Source of the DNA: Streptomyces sp. RerS4
Lineage (GTDB): Bacteria > Actinomycetota > Actinomycetes > Streptomycetales > Streptomycetaceae
Direction of reading: 5' to 3'
Assembly: GCF_023515955.1 (NCBI RefSeq)
Contig: NZ_CP097322.1
Coordinates: 992,001-1,056,000, forward strand
DNA: 64,000 bases
In this document: piece after piece, positions 41,219 to 50,268 of the stretch
How the letters are laid out: each line of letters begins with the position of its first letter
Numbering within the stretch: the first letter of the stretch is position 1
Notes under the pieces: generated by a model
Databases searched by the model: none
What the model was told of the DNA's origin: nothing
What the model saw: the letters and a program-made list of their open reading frames with translations, nothing else
Program-made: the position numbers and the translations under genes

Positions 41219-42256
41219 TCACGGCGTGGGCCGGCCGGCCTCCAGGTACAGCGGCCGCCCGCGTTCGCGGGCGCGCAGGGCCCAGCGCAGGCGCTCGTAG
41301 CGCTGCGGCGGCAGCAGCTCGGCGGCCTCCGGCTCGGTGACGAAGCGCCAGGCCCGCAACTCGGGGCCGGGCAGGCGCAGTCGGGCGATCAGCGTCGGGT
41401 CGAGCCGGCCGCCGTCGAAGAGGAGCCGCAGTCCCCCGTAGGCGGGTGCGCGGGGCGGTTCCCAGTCGACCACGAGCAGGTCCGGCGCCCGGTCCAGCGT
41501 CAGGCCGAGTTCCTCCTCGACCTCGCGTACGCCCGCCCGCGCCGGCGCCTCGCCGGGCTCGACCACGCCGCCGGGGAACTCCCAGCCCGGCTTGTACGTC
41601 GGATCGACGAGGAGCACCCGGTCCTCGGCGTCGAAGAACAGCACGCCCGAGGCCACCGTCTCGCGCGTCGGTTCCGGTGTCTGCACGATGTCGCAGACCG
41701 TCGCCGTGTCGGTGCGTACGGCCTCGGCGATGCGCTGGGCCGTCTCCCGGACCGTCAGGTGTCCGTTGTCGATGACGTGCGCGTCGGCGGTCAGCCAGCC
41801 GAGCGCCTGCCGGTACACCGGGAGGTGGTCGTAGGCCCACTGCCTGACGTGGACGTCGACCAGCTCCGGCGGCCCCGGTTCCCGTCGGGTCGCTATCCGC
41901 TCCCGCAGGATCGTTTCCGCCGGTGCGAGCAGCACGTGTCGTACCGGGATCCGGCGGGCGGCGAGCCCCCCGAAGATCTCGTCGCGGTACTCCTGGCGCA
42001 GCAGCGTCATCGGTACGACCAACACCCCGCCCACCTCGGCCAACAGGGCCGCCGCCGCGTCCACCACGAGCCGTCGCCAACTCGGGAGGTCCTGGTAGTC
42101 CGTGACCTCCGCGAGGCGTTTGCGCGGCAGGAGCGCGCGCAGCGCGTCGCCGATGAGCTCCGGGTCGTACAGGGTGCTGTCCGGTAGGAGTCCGGTCAGC
42201 TCGCGGGCCGTGCTGGTCTTCCCGGCACTGAACGTGCCGTTGATCCAGACAATCAC
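41219..42256 (-). CDS. P-loop kinase-like ATPase fused to a Nudix hydrolase
   Basis: 345 residues. N-terminal half: Walker A GTFSAGKT at 7-14, an Asp/Arg-containing lid region and the form of small-molecule or nucleotide kinases (TmrB/Cpt-like). C-terminal half: Nudix domain with GWEFPGGVVEPGE and REVEEELGL (box about 229-251). One continuous frame without a gap. Either a two-step nucleotide-modifying enzyme or an antibiotic-inactivating kinase with a house-cleaning partner domain. GTG 42256 has GGGAGAGG upstream. Convergent with the MFS gene (12 bp apart). Confidence 0.88.
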   Translation of the reverse strand: MIVWINGTFSAGKTSTARELTGLLPDSTLYDPELIGDALRALLPRKRLAEVTDYQDLPSWRRLVVDAAAALLAEVGGVLVVPMTLLRQEYRDEIFGGLAARRIPVRHVLLAPAETILRERIATRREPGPPELVDVHVRQWAYDHLPVYRQALGWLTADAHVIDNGHLTVRETAQRIAEAVRTDTATVCDIVQTPEPTRETVASGVLFFDAEDRVLLVDPTYKPGWEFPGGVVEPGEAPARAGVREVEEELGLTLDRAPDLLVVDWEPPRAPAYGGLRLLFDGGRLDPTLIARLRLPGPELRAWRFVTEPEAAELLPPQRYERLRWALRARERGRPLYLEAGRPTP

Positions 42257-42412
42257 GTCTACCCCTCTCCCGATGGCTCGCCTCCGAAGCCCCCCACTGG
42301 CTTGCCCGCATCACTCTGCCACGGAAACCCGCGCACCGGACGAGTGCTTATCCTCAAGGTCAGGGCCCTGCCCGCCCACCGTCCGCGCCACCGCCCCGGA
42401 GGTTTGCCCACC

Positions 42413-43450
42413 GTGCCGCACAGCCGCCGCCCGTCCGAGCCCCGCTACGGCAACCGGCCGACCATGAAGGACGTGGCGGCACGGGCGGGCGTGGGTCTGA
42501 AGACGGTGTCCCGGGTCGTCAACGGCGAACCGGGCGTGACCCCCGACACCGAGCAGCGGGTCCAGGAGGCCATCGAGGCGCTCGGCTTTCGCCGCAACGA
42601 CAGCGCGCGCGTGTTGCGCAAGGGGCGTACGGCGACGGTGGGGCTGGTCCTGGAGGACCTCGCGGACCCCTTCTACGGTCCGCTGAACCGGGCCGTCGAG
42701 GAGGTGGCCCGTACGCACGGCGCGCTGCTCATCAACGGGTCCAGCGCCGAGGATCCGGAACGCGAGCGGGAGTTGGCCCTCGCTCTGTGCGCCCGCCGGG
42801 TGGACGGGCTGATCGTGATCCCGGCCGGCGACGACCACCGCTATCTGGAACCGGAGATCCGGGCGGGGATGGCGATGGTGTTCGTCGATCGTCCGGCCGG
42901 TCGGATCGAGGCGGACGTGGTGCTGTCGGACAGCTTCGGCGGCGCCCGCGACGGGGTGGCGCACCTGATCGCGGGCGGGCACCGCCGGATCGGTTTCATC
43001 GGCGACCAGCCGCACATCCACACGGCGACGGAGCGTCTGCGCGGCTACCGGGCGGCGATGGCGGACGCGGGCCTGCCCGTGGCCGAATCCTGGGTGTCCG
43101 TCGGCCCCACGGCCCCGGAACGGGTCGCGGCGGCGGCCCGCGCGATGCTCGAAGGCCCCGAGCCGGTGTCGGCCTTCTTCGCCGGCAACAACCGGGTGAC
43201 GGTCACGGTGGTACGAGTCCTCGCGGACCGGGACCGGCCGGTGGCGCTGGTCGGCTTCGACGACTTCGAGCTGGCCGACCTGCTGCGCCCGGGGGTCACG
43301 GTGGTCGCCCAGGACGCGGCGGCCCTCGGCCGGGTGGCCACGGACCGCCTCTTCCAGCGCCTGGCGGGCGCCGACCTCCCCCCGGCCCGCATCGAACTCC
43401 CGACGCGCCTGATCCCGCGCGGCTCGGGCGAACTCCCGCCGACGCCCTGA
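42413..43450 (+). CDS. LacI-family transcriptional regulator
   Basis: 345 residues. The N-terminal HTH (about 18-65: TMKDVAARAGVGLKTVSRVV, NG) is followed by a periplasmic-binding-protein-like effector domain (VGLVLEDLADPFYG, HRRIGFIGD, ALVGFDDFELADLL). The hinge helix and L-x-x-x-x-R pattern (ARVLRKGRT) are normal. A sugar or nucleoside effector is likely. GTG 42413 has GGAGG 10 nt upstream. No transport or catabolic genes stand beside it, so the regulon is elsewhere; the 42257-42412 gap has no gene. Confidence 0.92.
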   Translation: MPHSRRPSEPRYGNRPTMKDVAARAGVGLKTVSRVVNGEPGVTPDTEQRVQEAIEALGFRRNDSARVLRKGRTATVGLVLEDLADPFYGPLNRAVEEVARTHGALLINGSSAEDPERERELALALCARRVDGLIVIPAGDDHRYLEPEIRAGMAMVFVDRPAGRIEADVVLSDSFGGARDGVAHLIAGGHRRIGFIGDQPHIHTATERLRGYRAAMADAGLPVAESWVSVGPTAPERVAAAARAMLEGPEPVSAFFAGNNRVTVTVVRVLADRDRPVALVGFDDFELADLLRPGVTVVAQDAAALGRVATDRLFQRLAGADLPPARIELPTRLIPRGSGELPPTP

Positions 43451-43489
43451 CGCCCCCCGCCCGCCACCTCGGGCGGGCGGTCGGGCGGC

Positions 43490-44479
43490 TCAGCCCGGCG
43501 GCTCAGGGCCCACCAGCCGGTCACCCAGCGGGCTGCGTCGGTACAGCACCAGCCGCCCGTCCCGGGCCCGGGTCAACAGACCCGCGCCGTGCAGGACGCG
43601 CAGGTGCTGGGAGACGGCACTCGGGGTGACCCGGAACCGGCGGGCGATCTCGATCGTGGGCAGCGGCTCGTCGAGGACCCGCAGCAGCCGCGCCCTGGGG
43701 GCGCCGAGCAGCGCGTCCAGCGTGGACGCGTCGGCGGTGGGCACGGGGGTCCACATCGTCGCCACGCCCCGGCTCGGGTACACCAGCAGGGGCGCCTCCT
43801 GCGGGCTGACGGGCGGCGCCGGCTTGTGGACGAACACGGAGGGGACGAGGAGCAACCCCCGGCCGCGCGCCTCGACGTGGTGACTGTGGATCATCCGGTC
43901 GACGTGGAGCACGCCCTCGTGCCAGTGCAGGTTCGGGTGCATGCCGGCGAACAGCCGCCGAGCGCCGCCCACGGCGAGTTGTCGCGCGCGGTAGGTCATG
44001 TCCGCTTCCAGCAGCAGCCTCATCCGCGGCCACATCGGACGGATGGCGATCTCCCAGTACGCCTCCAGGACCTCGCAGATGGCGTCCCGTACCGCGATCA
44101 CCTTCGCGTCGTCGGCGCGGTAGGCGTCCTCGATGGGCGCGGGAAGGGGATCCGGGGCGTGCGCGGCGAGCAGATCGCGTCGGACCAGGTCCGGTGGGGT
44201 GGCGCGGACGGCTCCCAACTCCTCCTCGAAGGAGGGATCGAAGCTCGCCGGCGGCGGGGTCAGGAAGTCCGGCAGGGTGCGCCGCTGCGCCACCAGGGAC
44301 AGCAACAAGGCCGTGTCGAGGCCGCCGAGGCGGCCGAGGACGGACCTGCGCCAGGGCAGGTGGAGGGCGGAGAGGCCGGGCTCGCGCAGCACGCGCAGGC
44401 TGAAGACCGTCTCGCCGAGCGGCGAGACCGCGAACCGCGTGTCGGCGAGGTCCTCGACGCCGAGCCCGAAGCTGATCAT
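43490..44479 (-). CDS. ArsR-type winged-helix regulator with large N-terminal domain (DUF5937-like)
   Basis: 329 residues. A 245-residue N-terminal domain (LGVEDLADTRFAVSPLGETVFSLR at the start) leads to a C-terminal ArsR HTH (about 255-320, PTIEIARRFRVTPSAVSQHLRV). The N-terminal domain matches a streptomycete group I recall as DUF5937. ATG 44479 lies 8 nt after a -10-like TAGCGT. Divergent from an MFS exporter gene, with a palindrome between them, which points to direct regulation of that exporter. Confidence 0.85.
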   Translation of the reverse strand: MISFGLGVEDLADTRFAVSPLGETVFSLRVLREPGLSALHLPWRRSVLGRLGGLDTALLLSLVAQRRTLPDFLTPPPASFDPSFEEELGAVRATPPDLVRRDLLAAHAPDPLPAPIEDAYRADDAKVIAVRDAICEVLEAYWEIAIRPMWPRMRLLLEADMTYRARQLAVGGARRLFAGMHPNLHWHEGVLHVDRMIHSHHVEARGRGLLLVPSVFVHKPAPPVSPQEAPLLVYPSRGVATMWTPVPTADASTLDALLGAPRARLLRVLDEPLPTIEIARRFRVTPSAVSQHLRVLHGAGLLTRARDGRLVLYRRSPLGDRLVGPEPPG

Positions 44480-44505
44480 TAAGCCGTACGCTACATCGAT
44501 TGGCG

Positions 44506-44518
44506 ACGGGCCGCCCGT
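44506..44518. promoter_or_regulatory. 13-bp palindrome between ArsR-type gene and MFS gene
   Basis: ACGGGC-C-GCCCGT is a perfect dyad in the 56-bp divergent gap. A natural candidate for the operator of the ArsR-type regulator, though such GC-only dyads also arise by chance here. Confidence 0.4.
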
Positions 44519-44535
44519 GCCGTGGACTCGTACGC

Positions 44536-45939
44536 ATGACACACGCAGCGGGCCGGCGGGCCGAGTTGAGCCGCGCGACGGTCCTGATCCTGGCGCTCAC
44601 CTGCGCCGTGGCCGTGGGGAACATCTACTTCCCGCAGGCCGTCAGCCCCCTGATCGCCACCGGGCTGGGCACCTCCCCCGATACCGCCTCCCTGGCGGTG
44701 ACGGCCACGCAGATCGGCTACACCGCCGGGATGTTCCTGCTGGTCCCGCTCGGCGACCGGCTCCCGCACCGGCCGTTCATCGTCACCCTGCTCGCCCTCT
44801 CCGGCGCGGCCCTGCTCGCCGCCGGATGCGCGCCCGCCCTGCCCTACCTCCTCGGCGCCGGCCTGTGCGTGGGGGTCACCACCGTGGCCGCGCAGGTCAT
44901 CGCCCCCATGGCGGCCGGACTGGTGGCTCCCGACCGACGCGGAGCGGTGATGGGAACCCTGCTCAGCGGCTCCATCGGCGGCATGCTGCTGGCCCGTACC
45001 TTCAGCTCGACGCTCGGCGAACGGCTGGGCTGGCGGGCGCCGTACCTGGCGGCCGCCGTCGTCGTCCTGCTCCTCTCGGCCGTGCTCGCCCGCACCCTCC
45101 CGGCCACGACCCCGTCCTCCCGCAGTCCCTACGGGACGCTCCTGGCCGATGCGCTGCGCCTGTTGCGCGACGAGCGGGAACTGCGCCGTTCCTGCCTCTA
45201 CCAGGCCGCGGTCTTCGGGGGTTTCTCGGCCGTCTGGACCTGCCTGGCGCTCCTGCTCACCGGTCCCGCCTACGGCCTGGGCACCGAGGCGGTGGGGCTG
45301 CTCGCCCTGGTCGGCGGGGTCACCATGCTGTGCACCCCGCTCGCCGGACGCCTGGTGGACCGGCGCGGGCCCGACGGTGTGAACCTCGTCTGCCTGGTCG
45401 GTGTCCTCCTCGCGGCGGCGGTCCTGGTCGCGGGGGCCCGGGGCGGGGTGTCGGGGATGGTCGCGCTGACCGTCGGCACGCTGCTGCTCGACGTCGCCCT
45501 GCAGTGCGGCACGGTCGCCAACCAGGCCCGCGTCTTCGGCGTGCGCCCCGACGCCCGGGGCCGGCTCAACACCGCCTACATGACGTGCGCGTACCTGGGC
45601 GGAAGCGCCGGTTCCTGGCTGGGAGTGCGGACGTACGGCCTCGCCGGGTGGCCGGGCGTGTGCGGGCTCGTGGCGGTACTCGCCGCCCTGGCCCTGGCCT
45701 TCCACCGCGCGGCTGCGGCCGGACGCGGCGCCGAACGCGGCGGGGCCCGCCCGGGACATGTCCGGACGGGCCCTTCGAAGAGCGCGGGGCGCGCGGCCCG
45801 CGTGGCTCAGGCGGTCGCCGTCAGGGTCGCCGAGCGACGCGGGATGGCGAAGGCGTCGAGTTCGGCGCGGGTCAGGCCGGTGAGGGAGGTGACCTCCTCG
45901 ATGCCGACCGCGCCGCAGTCGAGGCCGCGCACCAGGTAG
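44536..45939 (+). CDS. MFS exporter, DHA1-like, with long C-terminal tail
   Basis: 467 residues from ATG 44536. Twelve membrane segments are visible up to about residue 400 (motif A-like PLGDRLPHRPF between TM2 and TM3). It resembles the YnfM/Bcr-type exporters. The last 70 residues are Arg/Ala/Ser-rich, and the frame runs 133 nt into the opposite-strand aldolase gene, so the tail may be an accident of a lost stop codon. Probably regulated by the divergent ArsR-type gene. Confidence 0.88.
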   Translation: MTHAAGRRAELSRATVLILALTCAVAVGNIYFPQAVSPLIATGLGTSPDTASLAVTATQIGYTAGMFLLVPLGDRLPHRPFIVTLLALSGAALLAAGCAPALPYLLGAGLCVGVTTVAAQVIAPMAAGLVAPDRRGAVMGTLLSGSIGGMLLARTFSSTLGERLGWRAPYLAAAVVVLLLSAVLARTLPATTPSSRSPYGTLLADALRLLRDERELRRSCLYQAAVFGGFSAVWTCLALLLTGPAYGLGTEAVGLLALVGGVTMLCTPLAGRLVDRRGPDGVNLVCLVGVLLAAAVLVAGARGGVSGMVALTVGTLLLDVALQCGTVANQARVFGVRPDARGRLNTAYMTCAYLGGSAGSWLGVRTYGLAGWPGVCGLVAVLAALALAFHRAAAAGRGAERGGARPGHVRTGPSKSAGRAARVAQAVAVRVAERRGMAKASSSARVRPVREVTSSMPTAPQSRPRTR

Positions 45940-47105
45940 CCGGCCAGGGCCTTGGCGGTGGCGGGCTCGTCCATCACGTCGCCCTCGATCTTGGCGACGT
46001 AGGCCTTGAGGCGGGCGGCGGCGGTCTCCAGGCCCTCGCGGTAGAAGGTGAAGACGGCCGCGTAGCGGGTGGGGAGGTGGCCCGGGTGCATGTCCCAGCC
46101 CTGGTAGTAGGCGCGGGCCAGTGCGCGGCGGGTGAGGCCGTAGTGCAGCCTCCAGGCCTCGTGGACCTTCTCGGTGGTGCCGATCGGCAGCACGTTGGTG
46201 GAGCCGTCGGAGACCCGCACGCCGGTGCCGGCGGCCGCGACCTGCATGATCGCCTTGGCGTGGTCGGCGGCGGGGTGGTCGCTGGCCTGGTAGGCGGCGG
46301 AGACGCCGACGCAGGCGCTGTAGTCGAAGGTGCCGTAGTGCAGGCCGGTGGCGCGGCCCTGGGAGGCCTCGATCATGCGGGCCACGGTGGCGGTGCCGTC
46401 GGAGGCCAGGATCGACTGGCTGGTCTCGATCTGGATCTCGAAGCCGATCCGGCCCGGACGCAGGCCGCGCGCGGTCTCGAACGCCTCCAGCAGCTTGACG
46501 AACGCGGACACCTGCTCGGCGTAGGTCACCTTGGGGAGGGTCAGGACCAGGTTGTCCGGGAGGCCGCCGTGGGCGAGGAGGCCTGACAGGAAGACGTCGG
46601 TGGTGCGGATGCCGCGGTCGCGGACGTTGGACTCCATGCACTTCATGCGGATGCCCATGTACGGGGCGTTGGTGCCGTTGGAGTACGCCTCGGAGATCAG
46701 CCGGGCGGCGCGGGCGGCGGCCTGGTCCTCCTCCTCGTCGGAGCGGACGCCGAAACCGTCCTCGAAGTCGACGCGGAGGTCCTCGATGGGCTCGGTCCGC
46801 AGCTTGGCGCGGACGCGCTCGTAGACCGGTACGGCCAGCTCGTCGGAGATGCCGAGGACCTTGGCGAAGGTGGCGGCGTCGGGGGCGTGCTCGTCGAGGG
46901 CGGCGAGGGCCTGGTCGCCCCAGGAGCGGATGGTGTCGGCCGCGAAGACGTCACCGGGGACGTAGACGGTGTGGATGGGCTGACGGGTGCCGGGGTCGCC
47001 CGGGTAGTGCCGCGCGAGTTCCGCGTCCACCGGCGCCAGGGAGGCGCTGATGCCCTCGCTGACCGCGCCTGCGAGGCTCGTCGCCACCTTCTCCTGCTGA
47101 CCCAT
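45807..47105 (-). CDS. HpcH/CitE-type aldolase/lyase family protein (DUF6986-like)
   Basis: 432 residues of the phosphoenolpyruvate/pyruvate-domain superfamily: DFEDGFGVR near 125, RMKCME, GFEIQIET with a metal-type Glu, and LHYGTFDYSACVG. The larger size and the motif arrangement match an actinobacterial group I recall as DUF6986. A C-C lyase or synthase acting on a small oxo-acid is likely; glyoxylate or purine-degradation context is possible in this group but not proven here. ATG 47105 has AGGAGAG upstream. A clear promoter with a palindrome precedes it. Confidence 0.85.
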   Translation of the reverse strand: MGQQEKVATSLAGAVSEGISASLAPVDAELARHYPGDPGTRQPIHTVYVPGDVFAADTIRSWGDQALAALDEHAPDAATFAKVLGISDELAVPVYERVRAKLRTEPIEDLRVDFEDGFGVRSDEEEDQAAARAARLISEAYSNGTNAPYMGIRMKCMESNVRDRGIRTTDVFLSGLLAHGGLPDNLVLTLPKVTYAEQVSAFVKLLEAFETARGLRPGRIGFEIQIETSQSILASDGTATVARMIEASQGRATGLHYGTFDYSACVGVSAAYQASDHPAADHAKAIMQVAAAGTGVRVSDGSTNVLPIGTTEKVHEAWRLHYGLTRRALARAYYQGWDMHPGHLPTRYAAVFTFYREGLETAAARLKAYVAKIEGDVMDEPATAKALAGYLVRGLDCGAVGIEEVTSLTGLTRAELDAFAIPRRSATLTATA

Positions 47106-47121
47106 CGTGCACTCTCCTCTT

Positions 47122-47165
47122 TTCCGCTTCACGGAAGCTTAGATCCGCATAGCAGAATTTAGTCA
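47122..47165 (-). promoter_or_regulatory. promoter with operator-like palindrome before the CitE-like gene
   Basis: On the minus strand a -35-like TGACTA (47165-47160) and -10-like TAAGCT (47141-47136) are 18 bp apart. The palindrome TTCCG-N5-CGGAA (47122-47136) abuts the -10 and would cover the transcription start, so a repressor bound there could block initiation. IclR-like regulators of glyoxylate or allantoin genes use sites of this general form, but the match is not exact. Confidence 0.45.
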
Positions 47166-47176
47166 CGGGGTTCCGC

Positions 47177-48073
47177 TCAGTCAATGTTCCCCCCACCGCG
47201 TGCGGCCTCCAAGGCCCGGTCGAGGGCCTCGTCCGCCGGGACCGGGATGTCGGGGACCACGCCGACGCCCTCCCAGTTGGTGCCGGTGACGGCGTTGATC
47301 GACCGGGCGGTCGGCACGGTCACGAGGATGTGCTCCGTGACCGGGTGCCGGACGGTCGGATGCGCGCCGCCCCGCGTGGTCTCGCCGACCAGGACGGCGC
47401 GGCCGTGCGCCTGGAGGGTGTACGCCACGTCCTCACCGCCGGAGAAGGTGGTCGCGCTGGTCAACACGTACACGGGGCGGTCGGTGTAACGGGGCGCGGG
47501 AAGGTGCGGGAGCGTCCAGAACTGGCGGGTCTCGCCGGAGGTCCGGTCGTAGATGTCGTTCAGGTGCACCTGGTCGTCGCCGAAGAAGTAACTGCACCAC
47601 ATCGCGGCCCCCTCCGGCGCCCCGCCGCGGCACGAGCGGAGGTCCAGGACGAGGGCCGAGCTGGAGGCGACCAGGTGCATCGCCGCGCCGATCACGGCGG
47701 CGCCGCCGTCGGCGGTCGCGATCCACCGGACGTCGATGAGGCCGATGTTCCCGTCCAGCCGCTCGACGCGGCGAACGCCCTGGTTCTCCCTGCGGAGCAG
47801 GTCGAGGAAGGCGGCCCGCCCCTCGTCCTGGTCCGCCGGCTCCAGGGACTGCGGCTCGTCCGTCCACAGCAGCCGCAGGTGCTTGTCCGGGCACACCTCC
47901 TGGAGGTGCGCGGTGACCGCTTCGCAAAGGCCCGGCCCGTCCAGCCCGGCGTACGCCCCGAGGTCCAGGCGGCGCCGGATCTCGGCGTCGACGTCCACGG
48001 CCTTCTCGGGGAAGACATACCCTGCCCGGATCCGGTCCAGGCCCTGCGCGATTATCTGTTCGTTGGTGATCAT
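47177..48073 (-). CDS. S41 family peptidase (tail-specific-protease-like)
   Basis: 298 residues. An N-terminal helical region, no PDZ domain, and a C-terminal S41 fold with the nucleophile region TSATTFSGGED and GETTRGGAHP, close to the IRBP/tricorn-like type. There is no signal peptide, so the protein is probably cytosolic. ATG 48073 is selected since the family start (MITNEQIIAQGLDRI) is there. Substrate unknown. It lies between etfA and the aldolase genes. Confidence 0.87.
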   Translation of the reverse strand: MITNEQIIAQGLDRIRAGYVFPEKAVDVDAEIRRRLDLGAYAGLDGPGLCEAVTAHLQEVCPDKHLRLLWTDEPQSLEPADQDEGRAAFLDLLRRENQGVRRVERLDGNIGLIDVRWIATADGGAAVIGAAMHLVASSSALVLDLRSCRGGAPEGAAMWCSYFFGDDQVHLNDIYDRTSGETRQFWTLPHLPAPRYTDRPVYVLTSATTFSGGEDVAYTLQAHGRAVLVGETTRGGAHPTVRHPVTEHILVTVPTARSINAVTGTNWEGVGVVPDIPVPADEALDRALEAARGGGNID

Positions 48074-48210
48074 GATGCGGCATCGTAGGCCGTGATCACG
48101 CCCGTGACGAGCGGTTTTCGCGGCCCCCGCACACGCCGGAGGGCCTCCCGGAGCCGGGGCGGACGGTGACGTCCACACCGGGCCCGGAAGGCCCTCGTCG
48201 GTACGTTCGA

Positions 48211-48237
48211 GGAGCCGGTACGCGGTTCACCGGCTCC
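48211..48237 (-). terminator. terminator hairpin after etfA
   Basis: GGAGCCGGT and ACCGGCTCC pair perfectly over 9 bp with a 9-nt loop, 10 bp past the etfA stop. Confidence 0.8.
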
Positions 48238-48247
48238 CGAAGCGTGA

Positions 48248-49222
48248 CTAGCCCTTGCGAGCCTTGATCTCGGCGGTGAGCTGGGGGACGACCTCGAAGA
48301 GGTCGCCGACCACGCCGTAGTCGACCAGGTCGAAGATCGGGGCCTCGGCGTCCTTGTTGATGGCCACGATGGTCTTCGAGGTCTGCATGCCGGCGCGGTG
48401 CTGGATCGCGCCCGAGATGCCGGAGGCGATGTACAGCTGCGGGGAGACCGACTTGCCGGTCTGGCCGACCTGGTTGGAGTGCGGGTACCAACCGGCGTCG
48501 ACGGCGGCGCGGGAGGCGCCGACGGCGGCACCGAGGGAGTCCGCGAGCTCCTCGATGATCGCGAAGTTCTCGGCACCGTTGACGCCGCGGCCGCCGGAGA
48601 CCACGATCGCGGCCTCGGTCAGCTCGGGACGGCCGGTGGACTCGCGCGGGGTGCGCGAGACGACCTTGGTGCCGGTGGCCAGGGCGCCGAAGGTGACGGC
48701 GAGCGCCTCGACGGCGCCGGCGGCCGGAGCGGCCTCGACCGGGGCCGAGTTCGGCTTCACGGTGATGACCGGGGTGCCCTTGGACACGCGGGACTTGGTG
48801 GTGAACGACGCGGCGAAGGCGGCCTGGGTCGCGACCGGACCCTCGTCACCGGCCTCCAGGTCGACGGCGTCGGTGATGATGCCGGAACCGATGCGCAGCG
48901 CCAGACGCGCGGCGATCTCCTTGCCCTCGGCGGAGGACGGGACGAGCACGGCGGCCAGGGAGCCCCCGGCGGACACGGCCTCGTACGCGGCCTGGAGCGC
49001 GTCCACCTTCGGCACCACGAGGTACTCGGTGAACTCGGGGGCGTCGGCGGTGAGGACCTTGACGGCGCCGTGCTCGGCGAGCACGGCCGCGGTGGCCTCG
49101 GCACCGGCGCCGAGGGCGACGGCGACGGGCTCGCCGATGCGGCGGGCCAGCGTCAGCAGCTCAAGGGTGGGCTTGCGGACGGCACCGTCCACGTGGTCGA
49201 CGTAGACGAGAACTTCAGCCAT
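48248..49222 (-). CDS. etfA: electron transfer flavoprotein alpha subunit
   Basis: 324 residues, full length. The C-terminal FAD-binding signature [17 protein letters not shown] followed by [12 protein letters not shown] is intact. With EtfB it forms the heterodimer that carries electrons from acyl-CoA and other dehydrogenases to the quinone pool. It lies 57 bp after etfB in the same operon. ATG 49222 is preceded by AGGAGAG. A terminator hairpin follows. Confidence 0.96.
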   Translation of the reverse strand: MAEVLVYVDHVDGAVRKPTLELLTLARRIGEPVAVALGAGAEATAAVLAEHGAVKVLTADAPEFTEYLVVPKVDALQAAYEAVSAGGSLAAVLVPSSAEGKEIAARLALRIGSGIITDAVDLEAGDEGPVATQAAFAASFTTKSRVSKGTPVITVKPNSAPVEAAPAAGAVEALAVTFGALATGTKVVSRTPRESTGRPELTEAAIVVSGGRGVNGAENFAIIEELADSLGAAVGASRAAVDAGWYPHSNQVGQTGKSVSPQLYIASGISGAIQHRAGMQTSKTIVAINKDAEAPIFDLVDYGVVGDLFEVVPQLTAEIKARKG

Positions 49223-49279
49223 GGGACTGCTCTCCTGCTGTTGCGAAGTATCTGGGGGCGGGAAGGGGCGGCGGAAGTT

Positions 49280-50065
49280 CTAGATGAACTTCTGGCCGGC
49301 CAGGAACTCGGCCAGCTGCTTGCCGCCCTCGCCCTCGTCCTTGACGATCGTGCCCGCGGTGCGGGCCGGGCGCTGCGCCGCGGAGTCGACCGCGGTCCAG
49401 GCGCCTTCGAGGCCGACCTCGTCGGACTCCAGGTCCAGGTCGGACAGGTCCCAGGACTCCACCGGCTTCTTCTTGGCGGCCATGATGCCCTTGAAGGACG
49501 GGTAGCGGGCCTCGCCGGACTGGTCGGTGACGGAGACGAGCGCGGGGAGGGAGGCCTCCAGCTGCTCGCTCGCGGTGTCGCCGTCGCGGCGGCCGGTCAC
49601 GGTGCCGTCCTCGACCTTTACCTCGGAGAGGAGGGTGACCTGCGGGACGCCCAGGCGCTCGGCCAGGATCGCGGGGAGCACGCCCATGGTGCCGTCCGTC
49701 GAGGCCATGCCGGTGATGACCAGGTCGTAGCCGGCCTTCTCGATGGCCTTGGCGAGCACGAGCGAGGTGCCCATGACGTCGGAGCCGTGGAGGTCGTCGT
49801 CCTCGACGTGGATGGCCTTGTCGGCGCCCATCGACAGCGCCTTGCGCAGCGCGTCCTTGGCGTCCTCGGGGCCGACGGTCAGGACGGTGATCTCCGCGTC
49901 GTCCGCCTCGTCGGCGATCTGCAGGGCCTGCTCGACGGCGTACTCGTCGAGCTCCGACAGCAGGCCGTCGACGTCGTCGCGGTTCACGGTCAGGTCCTCG
50001 GTGAACTGCCGGTCGCCGGTGGCGTCGGGCACGTACTTCACACAGACAACGATCCTCAGGCTCAC
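49280..50065 (-). CDS. etfB: electron transfer flavoprotein beta subunit
   Basis: 261 residues. N-terminal VVCVKYVPD, the AMP-binding region VITGMASTDGTMG and the conserved DLVITG are present. Partner of EtfA; AMP bound here is structural. GTG 50065 with GGAGAG upstream is the start. Two direct repeats of cgccttgtg lie 37-67 bp upstream, where a regulator may bind. Confidence 0.96.
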   Translation of the reverse strand: MSLRIVVCVKYVPDATGDRQFTEDLTVNRDDVDGLLSELDEYAVEQALQIADEADDAEITVLTVGPEDAKDALRKALSMGADKAIHVEDDDLHGSDVMGTSLVLAKAIEKAGYDLVITGMASTDGTMGVLPAILAERLGVPQVTLLSEVKVEDGTVTGRRDGDTASEQLEASLPALVSVTDQSGEARYPSFKGIMAAKKKPVESWDLSDLDLESDEVGLEGAWTAVDSAAQRPARTAGTIVKDEGEGGKQLAEFLAGQKFI

Positions 50066-50101
50066 GCCGGCTCTCCTACCGCATCGTCTTTTAACTGGTA
50101 C

Positions 50102-50132
50102 CGCCTTGTGCAGGCAGCATAAGCGCCTTGTG
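50102..50132 (-). promoter_or_regulatory. 9-bp direct repeats with 22-bp period upstream of etfB
   Basis: cgccttgtg occurs at 50102-50110 and 50124-50132, a spacing of two helical turns. Candidate activator or response-regulator site in the etfBA promoter region. Confidence 0.4.
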
Positions 50133-50268
50133 GGGCGGATCCCGGTCGGGGCGGGCCGCGCTCCGAAGGGAATGTTACTCGTCAGTACACAGCGGGTCGT
50201 CCCGGGTTGCAAGGCCGCCGAACTGTGATCTGGCCAACGCCGCCCGAACCCTCCCCAGCAGGGACGAT

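Noticed and set aside
44491..46641. 716-residue minus-strand frame over the MFS gene and aldolase
   Set aside because: Shadow frame; real minus gene is the aldolase in another frame.
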